A stretch of 64,000 nt of DNA from Psychrobacter sp. UBA3962 (GCF_002385225.1 NZ_DGDC01000033.1:56968-120967), one strand, 5' to 3'. Numbered from the stretch's first letter, positions 37,621-46,763 are shown. The notes: generated from the letters alone by a model not told the origin. Translations and numbers: made by a program.

Positions 37621-38466
37621 ATGACTATGCAAGCCTCAAAGAACACTGAAAATACCGCTCTTATCACCCCTTTAAAAAATGATACTTTCCAAATTGGTAG
37701 CCGTACATTTTCATCTAGACTACTGGTCGGCACTGGTAAATATAAAGATTTACAACAAACGGGAGAAGCTATTGAAGCTTCTGGTGCAGAGATTATCACT
37801 GTGGCCATTCGCCGTACCAACATTGGTCAGCATAGAGATCAGCCAAACTTACTAGATGTTATTTCTCCGGAAAAATACACCATCTTGCCTAATACCGCCG
37901 GTTGTTTTGATGCAGATACCGCGATACGCACCTGCCAATTAGCGCGTGAATTGCTAGACGGCCATAACCTAGTAAAGCTTGAGGTACTAGGAGATGAGCA
38001 AACGTTATATCCAAACGTCACTGAAACACTGATAGCCGCGCAAAAATTAATTGACGATGGGTTTGAGGTCATGGTTTACACCTCTGATGATCCCATCGTT
38101 GCCAAAGAGCTTGCTAGCATGGGCTGTGTGGCGATTATGCCCTTAGGCAGTCTTATCGGCTCTGGTTTAGGTTTGTTAAACCCACATAACTTGAGTATTA
38201 TTATTGAGAATACCAAAGCGCTAAATATTCCAGTCCTAGTAGATGCCGGAGTCGGCACCGCTTCAGATGCCGCTATTGCTATGGAGCTTGGCTGTGACGG
38301 AGTGTTAATGAACTCAGCCATTGCTTATGCAGAAGATCCCGTATTAATGGCCCATGCCATGAAACACGCCATTTGGGCTGGACGTGCTTCTCACTTAGCA
38401 GGCCGTATGCCAAAACGTAAGATGGCTCTACCCAGCTCACCACAAACAGGCTACTTTTTTCAGTAG
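37621..38466 (+). CDS. thiG: Thiazole synthase ThiG
   Basis: This 281-residue TIM-barrel enzyme forms the thiazole phosphate of thiamine from deoxyxylulose phosphate, dehydroglycine or iminoacetate, and ThiS thiocarboxylate. Signatures are SRLLVGTGKYKD, VAIRRTNIG, the Schiff-base lysine region NLVKLEVLGD, PLGSLIGSGLGLLNPHN and DAGVGTASDAAIAMELG. The core is standard; the N-terminal 20 residues are extra. The start at 37621 is chosen because the earlier ATG overlaps the minus-10 box and would give 309 residues. thiS and other thi genes are not adjacent, so the pathway genes are scattered. Confidence 0.95.
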   Translation: MTMQASKNTENTALITPLKNDTFQIGSRTFSSRLLVGTGKYKDLQQTGEAIEASGAEIITVAIRRTNIGQHRDQPNLLDVISPEKYTILPNTAGCFDADTAIRTCQLARELLDGHNLVKLEVLGDEQTLYPNVTETLIAAQKLIDDGFEVMVYTSDDPIVAKELASMGCVAIMPLGSLIGSGLGLLNPHNLSIIIENTKALNIPVLVDAGVGTASDAAIAMELGCDGVLMNSAIAYAEDPVLMAHAMKHAIWAGRASHLAGRMPKRKMALPSSPQTGYFFQ

Positions 38467-38527
38467 TTCTAAGCAGTATCAGCTAACCTTTTAGCCTATT
38501 CTTTTTTTAACCTGCTTGTATTTGGAA

Positions 38528-38550
38528 TTTAGGGCTCATTGGGCCCTAAA
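38528..38550 (+). terminator. Hairpin downstream of thiG
   Basis: A perfect 8-bp stem (TTTAGGGC and GCCCTAAA) with a 7-nt loop but no T run after it. A weak terminator or RNA-stability element. Confidence 0.4.
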
Positions 38551-38698
38551 TATAAAGTAATACGTCATAGCAACATTAACTATTTAACTCAAATAGATTT
38601 TGCATTAATATGGATCTTACCCTCTAAAATGATTATCAATTCTTGTTCAATATTAAGTTCTTTACTCTCTTTATCAGTCATCTAAGCAAAGGAATGCT

Positions 38699-40087
38699 AT
38701 GCGTTTATTATCATTACTAGATTTTATGTTTTTGTTGGTCGAAAAACGTAAACAACCCATGCATGTTGGCGGTTTGTTCTTATTTGAAGTCCCCGCTGAC
38801 GCCGATGAAGACTTCGTTCTAACGCTGGTCCAGCAAATGCAGTCCTCTAAAACACCGCCAACTTTCCCTTTTAACCAAGTCCTTCATAACTTAACCTATT
38901 GGGCTAAGGATGAAGAGTTTGATGTTGAGCACCATTTCCATCATATCGCGTTGCCCAAGCCGGCACGGGTACGTGAACTACTGTCTTACATCTCAAAGGA
39001 GCATAGCCGCCTATTAGACCGCGCCCGTCCTTTATGGGAATGTCATATTATTGAAGGTATTGAACCGGAATCTGAAGGGCGCCCAAAACGCTTTGGTCTA
39101 TATTTTAAAATCCATCACTCATTGGTGGATGGTATTGCAGCCATGCGCTTGGTACAAAAGTCTTTGTCTCAGTCACCGAACGAGACCCTGACCTTGCCTT
39201 TATGGGCTTTGATGATGCGTCATCGTTATGAGATTGAAACCATTCTGCCTGATAAGGACCGCTCTGCTTTGACCATCTTTAAAGATCAATTGAAGACCGC
39301 CAAACCTGTTTTAAAAGAAGTCACCCAGACTCTCAATCAAAGTAAAGATTCAAGCTTTGTTCGAACCACTCAGGCTCCAGCCAGTATTCTAAATCAGAGT
39401 ATTTCCAGCTCAAGACGCTTTATTGCAGACTCCTATGAGCTTGAAAGATTCAGGAATGTGGCTAGTAACCTAGGGGTAAGTCTTAATGACGTGGTGCTTA
39501 CCGTTTGCTCCGGTGCTTTACGCAACTATCTATTGGCCATTGACCAGCTGCCTGAAGACCCTTTAATCGCTTGGGTACCCTACTCTATGCGTAAAGATGA
39601 GAGCGCTTCTGGCAACCAGTTTGCTTTTATTTTATGCAACCTTGGTACCCACTTAGAGAACCCGCTGAGCCGCTTAAAACTGGTCAATAGCAGTATGAAT
39701 GATGGCAAGACCCGTTTCGGTCGCATGACCCAGCCTGAAGTCATTAACTATAGTTTACTGGCTTATAGTTGGGAGCTTATTAACGTGTTGACCAGTGCTT
39801 ATCCCAAGAAGCAAGCTTTCAACCTTATTATTTCCAACGTACCGGGCTCTAAGAAGAAGCTTTACTGGAACGGCGCTGAATTAAGAGCATTATATCCGGC
39901 CTCTATCTTATTCAATGGCCAAGCCATGAATATTACTTTGGCCAGTTATCTGGATAAAATTGAGTTTGGTATCATAGCGTGTAGTAAAACTCTGCCAAAA
40001 ACTCAAAATATATTGAAGTTATTAGAAAGTGAATTGACCAATCTAGAAAATATTTGTCACGAAAGAAAATTGGGTATTCGTGAATAA
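38699..40087 (+). CDS. Wax ester synthase/diacylglycerol acyltransferase, copy A
   Basis: This 462-residue WS/DGAT enzyme transfers acyl groups from acyl-CoA to a fatty alcohol or diacylglycerol, giving storage wax esters or triacylglycerols. The active-site motif HHSLVDG is at 139-145. Supporting motifs are PLWECHIIEG (111-120), SLNDVVLTVC and the C-terminal IISNVPGS. The condensation-enzyme fold and the length of about 460 are usual for Acinetobacter AtfA-type proteins. AAAGGA precedes the ATG by six bases. A second paralogue follows after 36 bp in the same orientation, so the two are probably co-transcribed. Confidence 0.94.
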   Translation: MRLLSLLDFMFLLVEKRKQPMHVGGLFLFEVPADADEDFVLTLVQQMQSSKTPPTFPFNQVLHNLTYWAKDEEFDVEHHFHHIALPKPARVRELLSYISKEHSRLLDRARPLWECHIIEGIEPESEGRPKRFGLYFKIHHSLVDGIAAMRLVQKSLSQSPNETLTLPLWALMMRHRYEIETILPDKDRSALTIFKDQLKTAKPVLKEVTQTLNQSKDSSFVRTTQAPASILNQSISSSRRFIADSYELERFRNVASNLGVSLNDVVLTVCSGALRNYLLAIDQLPEDPLIAWVPYSMRKDESASGNQFAFILCNLGTHLENPLSRLKLVNSSMNDGKTRFGRMTQPEVINYSLLAYSWELINVLTSAYPKKQAFNLIISNVPGSKKKLYWNGAELRALYPASILFNGQAMNITLASYLDKIEFGIIACSKTLPKTQNILKLLESELTNLENICHERKLGIRE

Positions 40088-40123
40088 CTTTGGTCTAAAA
40101 AAATTAAAGCGGCAAGAGGTCAT

Positions 40124-41500
40124 ATGCGCGTAGTCTCTTTGGTAGAACAGCTGTTCTTTTTAATTGAAAAGCACAAACAGCCCATGCATGTAGGCGGGCT
40201 GTTTTTGTTTGACATTCCTACCTCCGCAAAGCCTGACTTTGTGACTGATTTGGTGCGCCAAATACGCAACGGAGAGACACCGCCGACCTTTCCTTTTAAT
40301 CAGGTGCTGCACAACTTAACCTTTTGGAAGACCACAGAGCACTTCGATCTGCACTATCATTTCCACCATACCGTTTTGTCTAAGCCGCACTCTTTTCAAG
40401 CGCTACTGTCTTACGTGTCCGATGTCCATGCCAATATGCTGGATAAAAAATACCCGTTATGGGAGTGCCATATTATTGAAGGTATCGATGACGCATCCAC
40501 TACATCTGAGACTGAGCCCAAGCGCTTTGCTTTATATTTTAAGATTCATCACTCCTTAGTGGATGGCGTGGCGGCCATGCGTATTGTTGAAAAATCTCTG
40601 TCTAACTCCTCTACTGAAGTTATGACCTTGCCGCCTTGGGCTCTACTAAGTCGCGATGAAAAAAACTTAAAAAATATAGCACCAAATAAACGAACTTTTA
40701 GTGGGATAGTAAAAGAACAGATTGGCACCATCAAGCCGGTATTTGGTGAGCTTAAGAATGAGCTCAAAGAACGCAAAGAGCCCGGATTTGTCTCAACCAT
40801 ACAGGCTCCGACTAGCCCGTTAAATCAGCGCATCTCCAATAGCCGAGCTTTTTTTGCAACCACTTATGCTCTGTCTCGGTTCCAAAAAATAGCCGAAATC
40901 TTGCAAGTTAGTCTCAATGATGTGGCCTTAGCCATTTGTTCTGGCGCCCTACGCAGCTATTTATTACAGCTTGAGCAGTTGCCAGAAGAGCCTCTGATTG
41001 CTTTTGTTCCGGTGTCATTACGCAAAGATGACAGCGCTTCGGGCAATCAAGCTTCCTTGGTACTTTGCAACTTAGCCACAAATGTTGACGACCCTATTGA
41101 GCGAATCAAGGCTATCCATGCTAGCATGACCATGGGCAAAGATAAGTTTGGACGGATGGAGCAAGCTCAAGTCATTAATTACAGTGCCATCAGTTATGCT
41201 TGGGAAGGGGTTAACCTGCTGACCAACGCTTACCCCAAAAAGCAAGCCTTTAACATTCTCATTTCTAATGTGCCTGGCCCTAAAGAACCGCTATATTGGA
41301 ATGGGGCCACATTGAGCGCCTTATATCCCGCTTCTGTGGTGTTTAATGGTCAGGCGTTAAATATTACCTTTAGCAGTTATCTTGATAAATTGCACTTTGG
41401 TATTGTGGGCTGTGATAAAACACTGCCAAATCTTGAGTATTTAACTGAAGCATTAGATACAGAGCTATTAAAACTTGAAATGATTTGCAACCTTGCCTAA
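40124..41500 (+). CDS. Wax ester synthase/diacylglycerol acyltransferase, copy B
   Basis: This 458-residue paralogue of the upstream gene has HHSLVDG at 142-148, PLWECHIIEG at 111-120, SLNDVALAIC and ILISNVPGP. The first 25 residues and motif blocks (KQPMHVGGLFLF, PPTFPFNQVLHNLT, LSYV) are almost shared with copy A, while the region between about 165 and 240 has diverged, as expected for an old tandem duplication with different substrate preference. It has its own ribosome site (AGAGG). It ends 12 bp before a convergent gene, with no terminator between them. Confidence 0.94.
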   Translation: MRVVSLVEQLFFLIEKHKQPMHVGGLFLFDIPTSAKPDFVTDLVRQIRNGETPPTFPFNQVLHNLTFWKTTEHFDLHYHFHHTVLSKPHSFQALLSYVSDVHANMLDKKYPLWECHIIEGIDDASTTSETEPKRFALYFKIHHSLVDGVAAMRIVEKSLSNSSTEVMTLPPWALLSRDEKNLKNIAPNKRTFSGIVKEQIGTIKPVFGELKNELKERKEPGFVSTIQAPTSPLNQRISNSRAFFATTYALSRFQKIAEILQVSLNDVALAICSGALRSYLLQLEQLPEEPLIAFVPVSLRKDDSASGNQASLVLCNLATNVDDPIERIKAIHASMTMGKDKFGRMEQAQVINYSAISYAWEGVNLLTNAYPKKQAFNILISNVPGPKEPLYWNGATLSALYPASVVFNGQALNITFSSYLDKLHFGIVGCDKTLPNLEYLTEALDTELLKLEMICNLA

Positions 41501-41512
41501 CTCATAATCGAA

Positions 41513-42022
41513 CTAAGCCGATTTAGCCAATCGAGACTGCAAGCGTTGTAGTAACCACAGCCCATAAGTAACAACCACATAGTTAATGGCAAACCCAACA
41601 GCCCCACTGATGACCAACATCGGAATCACCCCATTTTCTTTTAGCGCAGTCATAGTAAACTCTGATGCAGACAAGTCGTATAGAGAATAAATCATCAGCA
41701 TAGAGGTCACTATTAACGTAAATACTGCGGTTAATAAGCCGATACGGTGACACTCTATTTTCTCTAAGCTGCGCTGCTCGGTTCTTCTAAATATAGCAAT
41801 CAGCGCCATGTTTAATACCAAAACCACTAAAGCCGATAGCACTAATCCTGAAACCGACATACCTAGCTGAGCCAAGCTTGAGGGCAAAAAAACATAGAGT
41901 AACGTATAAGCCAGTGCAAAGCGTGATAAATAGCCATAGCTTTTGGTTTGGTCGGTCTTAGTCATCGCCACAGGGTCAGGAATATGGTGATCCTGATTGG
42001 GCTTATGGTATTCATCTTGCAT
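41513..42022 (-). CDS. Small integral membrane protein of unknown function
   Basis: This 169-residue protein has a polar N terminus (about 30 residues, many Asp, His and Gln), then four predicted membrane helices (about 32-50, 55-75, 92-115, 132-158) and a basic tail. It resembles an uncharacterised family I associate with Acinetobacter and Psychrobacter, without known function; that is a recollection and not a search. It is convergent with the second WS/DGAT gene, which ends 12 bp away, and lies downstream of the M16C protease terminator. Confidence 0.7.
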   Translation of the reverse strand: MQDEYHKPNQDHHIPDPVAMTKTDQTKSYGYLSRFALAYTLLYVFLPSSLAQLGMSVSGLVLSALVVLVLNMALIAIFRRTEQRSLEKIECHRIGLLTAVFTLIVTSMLMIYSLYDLSASEFTMTALKENGVIPMLVISGAVGFAINYVVVTYGLWLLQRLQSRLAKSA

Positions 42023-42186
42023 TTTTTTCTCGTATTATCAAAATAGAAATCTGGGTCAGCCTGCTATCTAACCACAAATCGCCCTTTTTTGCTTCGTTTT
42101 GTTTTTTACTTCAGTTTAGAATCCTATTTGGCCTAAAGCTTGAGGCGTTTTAAAAACCTCAAGCACCATAAAAACTTGATGGCCAT

Positions 42187-42218
42187 AAAAAAAGGTGAGC
42201 TTTAAGCCCACCTTTTTT
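42187..42218 (-). terminator. Terminator of the M16C protease gene
   Basis: GGTG/CACC flanked by A and T runs, with an inner GCTT/AAGC pairing; U-rich end on the minus strand. Confidence 0.8.
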
Positions 42219-42284
42219 ATTCTGCTATTGTAAACTCAATATCACTCAAGCAATGTAACTCAACCAAGTCTTTGCCTGCTTGAA

Positions 42285-45200
42285 TTAGCTGGCAACTTTC
42301 GCCACTTTAAATCCAAGCTGCTGCACTACCTCTTCTTTATCATAAGGGGCCAATACTGCTTTGCTACTTGGCTTATCTTTTAGATAAGTGGTCGCCACAC
42401 GCTGCAAATCTTCTAAAGTAACGGCTAGAATATTGCCGCGCATTTTTTGTTGCCAAGCTTCCCCGCGGTTATGTAAATCAGAGAAACAAGACTTCACTGC
42501 TTCTCCAGCAGGTGAGCCGGGCTTGTCCATACCTGAAACAATCCCTAAGATAGCCTCTTCTAATTGTTCCGGCTTCTGTGGCTCATTAAGCAGCCAGTTC
42601 ACACTTTGCTCAAAATGCTCAAAGGTTTCAGCACAGTGTGGATCACGGTAACTAAAGAACTTAAAGGCACAGGCATTGGCATCGTAGCCCGCCCCGCCAC
42701 CATAAGCACCACCACGCTCACGGATAGCACTATGCAAATAACCGTTACGTAAGTAAGGCGCTAATACCATCAGTGCTGCTGTATCGGGGTGGTCTGCTGG
42801 CACCACTGGATAGGCTGCAGCATTATGATAAACGTTGGTAGCAACCAACCAAGCCATATCTTCCGCTTGACGCTCTCCACTAGGAGCTTGTTGCGGCACG
42901 GCACTGCCTCGCTCAAGCTGCAGCTGGGTGTATTCATTAGGAATACTATCTGCCAAGGCTTGACTGTCTTGCTCTACCTTATTGGTATAAAGTGATTGCG
43001 CCCAGTTTTGTTCAATTAACTGTTTGAAGTGCTCTGTTTGCTCCGGTTCACACACAATTAAGGCTTGCTTGGGCAGGCTCGCCAAACGCTTATGTAACAC
43101 TACTAGAGCGCTAGACAGCTCATCCCATTTGGACTCATCTTCAGCGGCATTGCCCAAGAATTCTTTTAGCGCATTTAATGCAGGCAAGCCACTACGCACA
43201 TATTCAAGCTCAGCTTGACGGCTCATACTACGGCTTGCCGTTTGCATCGCATACGCATGGCCTGAGCTGGCCAAACGAGACTGCCAGCCGGCGCGTCTTT
43301 GCTGTAATAGCTCTTTGATACGGTCTTTTTCAGTGAAGATACTGTGCTCTAAGACTTGTTTCACCAAATCAATGGCTTCCGGCTTACGATTTAGGGCACG
43401 AGTTGCCACCACAAAGTAACTGCTCAATAAGTCTGGATCTTGCGGCGAGGTGCGCTGACTAACGCGCGCGGTTACCCCTGAAGAATGAGCCGCTTGTAGC
43501 GCTTGGAAATCTCGCGCTGACAAGGTATCAGTTCCCAAATCAGACAGCAGACCTAGATAAATAGGCAATAGTGGATGATTAATCAACTCATCCTGACCCG
43601 CTAGCGGCATAATCAATTGATAATAATACAAACCATTGGTACCAGCCTCATACTGATACAGGACACTGTCATCACCGGCAAGTTTAATGTCTACTTGCTT
43701 GCCATGAGTAAAGCTAATCGACTCAGGAACGTCTTCTAGACCGACTTTAGGCAACAAGCTTAAGTCATCTTCTGCCGCTTGACGGGCAGTTAACTGCTCG
43801 GTTTGCTCTCTAATTTTTTGTTTGTCTTCTGCCGTTAATGTCGCTTCAATAGCATCCAATCGGGCTTGTTCCGCCTCGGCCAATTTAGCAGACTTGGTGG
43901 CATCAGGCACTAAGGTCACACGCACTCGGTGTGGGTTATCAATTAAATGCTTCTGTAATAAACCAGGCAACCAATTAGGGTCTTTTACTTGTTCGCGTAA
44001 CCACTGTAGATGCTCATCGACCTCCCAAATATCAATTGGGTTGCCATCATGAATGGCTGTACTAAAGCCCTCTAACATCAGGTTTAGACCATAAGGAATG
44101 CTATCACCGCCAATATGACGCTGATCAATCTCAATTTGGTGCAAGATGGTCTCAATGGCTTCAGAATCAATCTCATTATCGGCCACTTGCTGTAATAAAT
44201 CTAAGATACCTTGTTCAATAGCATCGGCATGCTCAGGCTCTGAGCCACGTACACCAGCATAGAACACCATCTCAAAATGACTGTCGTCTAAGCCTAATAA
44301 AGGACTTGGACCGGTAGCCAACGGATGACTGTCCAAATAGGCACGTAAAGGCGAGCCCGCATGCTCAATCAATACCCCTTCTAACAGACGCAGTGCTAAG
44401 CGCTGTTTTGGATCGGTAATCTCTGGCAATAACCACGCCATAGCATGGTGAGTTTGCGCTTTATCTACCTCATCCACAGTATAGGTTTCGGTAACCTGAA
44501 CAGGCGCACTTAGGCGCGTCTCAGGATGTGACTCATGCTTTTTACCTTCTCCAAACTGAGCTAAGGCATCTTCGTTTAACTTGGCCTGGGTTTGTTGTAC
44601 TGGGATATTACCAAAGCTCATAATCACACTGTTTGAAGGATGGTAATGGCTTTTATGGAACTCAACCAACTCTGCATGAGTCAAGTCTGGGATATCTGCA
44701 GGATCACCCCCAGAGTTGTAATGATAAGTGGTGGTTGGGAATAAATGATGCGCCACACTGTGATACAGCTGGTCAATCTCCCCACTCATTGCCCCTTTCA
44801 TCTCATTAAACACAATGCCTTTAAATTGCGGCTTATCATTGTCATCGAGCTCAACACGAATGCCTTCTTGAGCGAAATCTAAGGGGTGTAAATTAGGGAA
44901 GAAAGACGCGTCTAAATATATCGACAACAGGTTAAAGTAGTCGTTCTTATTTTGGGTCGCAAACGGATAGGCAGTCCAATCGGCTGCAGTCATAGCGTTC
45001 ATAAAAGTATTCAAGGAACGCTTAATCATAGAAAAGAAAGGGTCGCGTACTGGATATTTAGCAGAGCCGCAAAGCGCGGTATGCTCAAGAATATGGGCCT
45101 CACCTTTTGAGTCCATAGGCTGAGTACGAAAGCCCACTAAAAATGCATTTTCATCACTCGGATGAGCCAAGTGATAATGCATGGCTCCGGTTTGTTTGTG

Positions 45201-45305
45201 CTTACTGATAACAACATCAAGCGACAACGCTTCAATTTTGCGGTGCTCAATTAATTCAAAGCTTGGATGTAAGGTCAAATCTAGCGCTGCATTATCTTGT
45301 TTCAT
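42285..45305 (-). CDS. M16C-family zinc peptidase (PreP-like)
   Basis: This 1006-residue insulinase-superfamily protease consists of two fused halves that enclose a peptide in a chamber. The inverted zinc motif HILEH is at 71-75 (His71, Glu74 catalytic, His75), with the third ligand expected in the AQEGIRVELDD stretch. FNEMKGAMSGE, YHYNSGGDPADIP, and the second-half ERGGAYGGGAGYDA and SYRDPH motifs match presequence-protease (PreP/Cym1) members. No signal peptide is present, so it is cytosolic, probably degrading released peptides up to several tens of residues. The length is usual for M16C. Downstream of a histidine phosphatase gene by 155 bp on the same strand. Confidence 0.93.
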   Translation of the reverse strand: MKQDNAALDLTLHPSFELIEHRKIEALSLDVVISKHKQTGAMHYHLAHPSDENAFLVGFRTQPMDSKGEAHILEHTALCGSAKYPVRDPFFSMIKRSLNTFMNAMTAADWTAYPFATQNKNDYFNLLSIYLDASFFPNLHPLDFAQEGIRVELDDNDKPQFKGIVFNEMKGAMSGEIDQLYHSVAHHLFPTTTYHYNSGGDPADIPDLTHAELVEFHKSHYHPSNSVIMSFGNIPVQQTQAKLNEDALAQFGEGKKHESHPETRLSAPVQVTETYTVDEVDKAQTHHAMAWLLPEITDPKQRLALRLLEGVLIEHAGSPLRAYLDSHPLATGPSPLLGLDDSHFEMVFYAGVRGSEPEHADAIEQGILDLLQQVADNEIDSEAIETILHQIEIDQRHIGGDSIPYGLNLMLEGFSTAIHDGNPIDIWEVDEHLQWLREQVKDPNWLPGLLQKHLIDNPHRVRVTLVPDATKSAKLAEAEQARLDAIEATLTAEDKQKIREQTEQLTARQAAEDDLSLLPKVGLEDVPESISFTHGKQVDIKLAGDDSVLYQYEAGTNGLYYYQLIMPLAGQDELINHPLLPIYLGLLSDLGTDTLSARDFQALQAAHSSGVTARVSQRTSPQDPDLLSSYFVVATRALNRKPEAIDLVKQVLEHSIFTEKDRIKELLQQRRAGWQSRLASSGHAYAMQTASRSMSRQAELEYVRSGLPALNALKEFLGNAAEDESKWDELSSALVVLHKRLASLPKQALIVCEPEQTEHFKQLIEQNWAQSLYTNKVEQDSQALADSIPNEYTQLQLERGSAVPQQAPSGERQAEDMAWLVATNVYHNAAAYPVVPADHPDTAALMVLAPYLRNGYLHSAIRERGGAYGGGAGYDANACAFKFFSYRDPHCAETFEHFEQSVNWLLNEPQKPEQLEEAILGIVSGMDKPGSPAGEAVKSCFSDLHNRGEAWQQKMRGNILAVTLEDLQRVATTYLKDKPSSKAVLAPYDKEEVVQQLGFKVAKVAS

Positions 45306-45460
45306 ATTTTTTGCTCGTATTATTTATCGTATTTTTATTAGCTATTACTGGTTTAAAGGGCTGCCTATCTAAGAGGCGTCATTCAAAAATGCTGATATTA
45401 ATTAATGGAGGCGTTTGTGGTTTTTTAAAGCCAAAGTAACAACTTTACTTACATTCAAAG

Positions 45461-46147
45461 CTAAATGGCTTGGGCTGATAAATCTGAGTTTTGGTCAGTA
45501 CAGTGACGCACCTTGGTAATGGTAGGTGCATATTGCCCCTTCAATTCATCACTGGGCAATGTCAAGCAAAATACTTCGCCGTTTTGGGCGCGTATGGACA
45601 ATTCAAATTGACGAAACTTAGTTACGTGCTGCGTCTCATCGGCTGGCAAACCGAGTAAATACCATATCAACATACTGATCCAATACCCATGGGTATACAC
45701 CACATGATTGCCTGGCTCAAAAGTTGCAAATTGCTTAAGTACTTGGGGAATACGTTGATAAAACTGCTGAAAACTCTCCGCATCCTCAGCATTAGCAATG
45801 GCAGGATGAGCTGATTGCCAATAAGCCTCAGTCAACACCATACGCTGCGTAAAAGTGGTGCCTTTTAAGCGACTAAAGCCGATTAAATCAAACTCTTGTA
45901 AGCCGTCTATAACTTTTGGTGTCTGCTTTAGTTTATTTAATAACGGCTGTGCGGTTTGCTGGGTGCGAATATAGCTCGACACACAGATGGAGTTAATATC
46001 TTCACCCAGAGTCTGCAACAACCATTCAGCGGCTTCTTCCGCTTGCTTGTGGCCCAGCTCGGTCAATTCAATCTTAGCGTTAGGCTGAATCTCTCCTCCA
46101 GCGTTGGCGGTACTTTGTCCATGTCGAACCAAATATATTTTTTTCAT
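45461..46147 (-). CDS. Histidine phosphatase family protein
   Basis: This 228-residue member of the phosphoglycerate mutase-like superfamily has the phosphoacceptor His9 in VRHGQSTAN, a second arginine in SSYIRTQQTA, a probable acid residue in the EFDLIGFSRLKG segment and the second catalytic His in VVYTHGYW. The substrate cannot be inferred; no phosphoglycerate-mutase-specific signature is visible. AAAGGTAG precedes the ATG. It is first on the minus strand after the structured gap at 46.15-46.76 kb. Confidence 0.87.
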   Translation of the reverse strand: MKKIYLVRHGQSTANAGGEIQPNAKIELTELGHKQAEEAAEWLLQTLGEDINSICVSSYIRTQQTAQPLLNKLKQTPKVIDGLQEFDLIGFSRLKGTTFTQRMVLTEAYWQSAHPAIANAEDAESFQQFYQRIPQVLKQFATFEPGNHVVYTHGYWISMLIWYLLGLPADETQHVTKFRQFELSIRAQNGEVFCLTLPSDELKGQYAPTITKVRHCTDQNSDLSAQAI

Positions 46148-46342
46148 ACGCTACCTTTAATTAACCCACCCTTTTAACACTATGCCTTAAAAAGAGCTCC
46201 CTAGAAAAAGAGCCCCCTAACCCTTACTCACCACTTGACAGCAGTGTATTCAAAAAAAGCTTAGTCTACTAGCGACGGCGATTAATTCAAATTTATTTTG
46301 CTTAATTGATAGCCTCTTAAGTATAAGCTGGGGTTAGAAATA

Positions 46343-46672
46343 GCGTGGAACATCCACAGACTAATCAGTTAGTAGGCGGTATAAAATGCAATCCATATCT
46401 TTTATGTTTAAACCAATACTTTTTCGTGACTTGGCTAAGCCTTATAAAATCTAGAGGTCACTCAGTTACCCCCAGCAGCTGTGGATAACTCTGTGTATAA
46501 CTCATGACTTGACAGCAAATAACGCACAATAATTAAAGCTTAGGATAAAATTGTCTATTTTTTAAACAAAATATTTTCTATTTAAAATCAAATACTTACA
46601 ATATAATTATTTTTAGCGATAAATTTTTATAATTTTTTTTAGACTCTGTAGTTTCTAGCAGATGTTCCACGC
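46343..46672. repeat. Perfect 12-bp inverted repeat with parS-like half-sites
   Basis: GCGTGGAACATC at 46343-46354 and its exact complement GATGTTCCACGC at 46661-46672, separated by 306 bp. Each arm contains the half-site of the proteobacterial parS core GTTCCACG/CGTGGAAC, but the adjoining half is degenerate in both (the right site matches about 11 of 14 core positions). No target-site duplication is seen outside the arms, and no transposase is within. Confidence 0.6.
46479..46502. promoter_or_regulatory. Pair of DnaA-box-like sequences
   Basis: Tandem 12-mers CTGTGGATAACT and CTGTGTATAACT. The first holds the perfect DnaA box TTATCCACA (complement strand, 46480-46488), the second the one-mismatch form TTATACACA (46492-46500). 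A weaker ACATCCACA lies at 46350-46358. Confidence 0.55.
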
Positions 46673-46763
46673 GGTAACCTCTATCTCCACAACCAACCTA
46701 AATTACAGTATCATAGCCGCATCGAAATCAAACACACCACAATTACTAAGAGTTGGAAATATT

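Larger units (their letters stand above)
46148..46763. other. Structured gene-free region between divergent genes
   Basis: A 616-bp gap with no believable reading frame. It contains in order ACTTGACAGCA (46233-46243), half of a long-range inverted repeat (46343-46354), two DnaA-box-like sequences in a tandem 12-mer (46479-46502), a second ACTTGACAGCA (46507-46517), a very AT-rich block (about 46541-46640) and the second half of the inverted repeat (46661-46672). Both ACTTGACAGCA copies are followed within 12-17 nt by AAAGCTTAG. Confidence 0.6.

Noticed and set aside
46343..46672. A MITE-like mobile element bounded by the inverted repeat
   Set aside because: The arms are only 12 bp, no target-site duplication flanks them and no other copy was seen in the window. 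A regulatory or origin-like explanation fits the DnaA boxes better.
46662..46763. Upstream extension of the PfkB-family gene
   Set aside because: It runs back into the 12-bp inverted repeat, lacks a ribosome site, and adds 34 residues foreign to the family. The ATG at 46764 has GGA at good distance.
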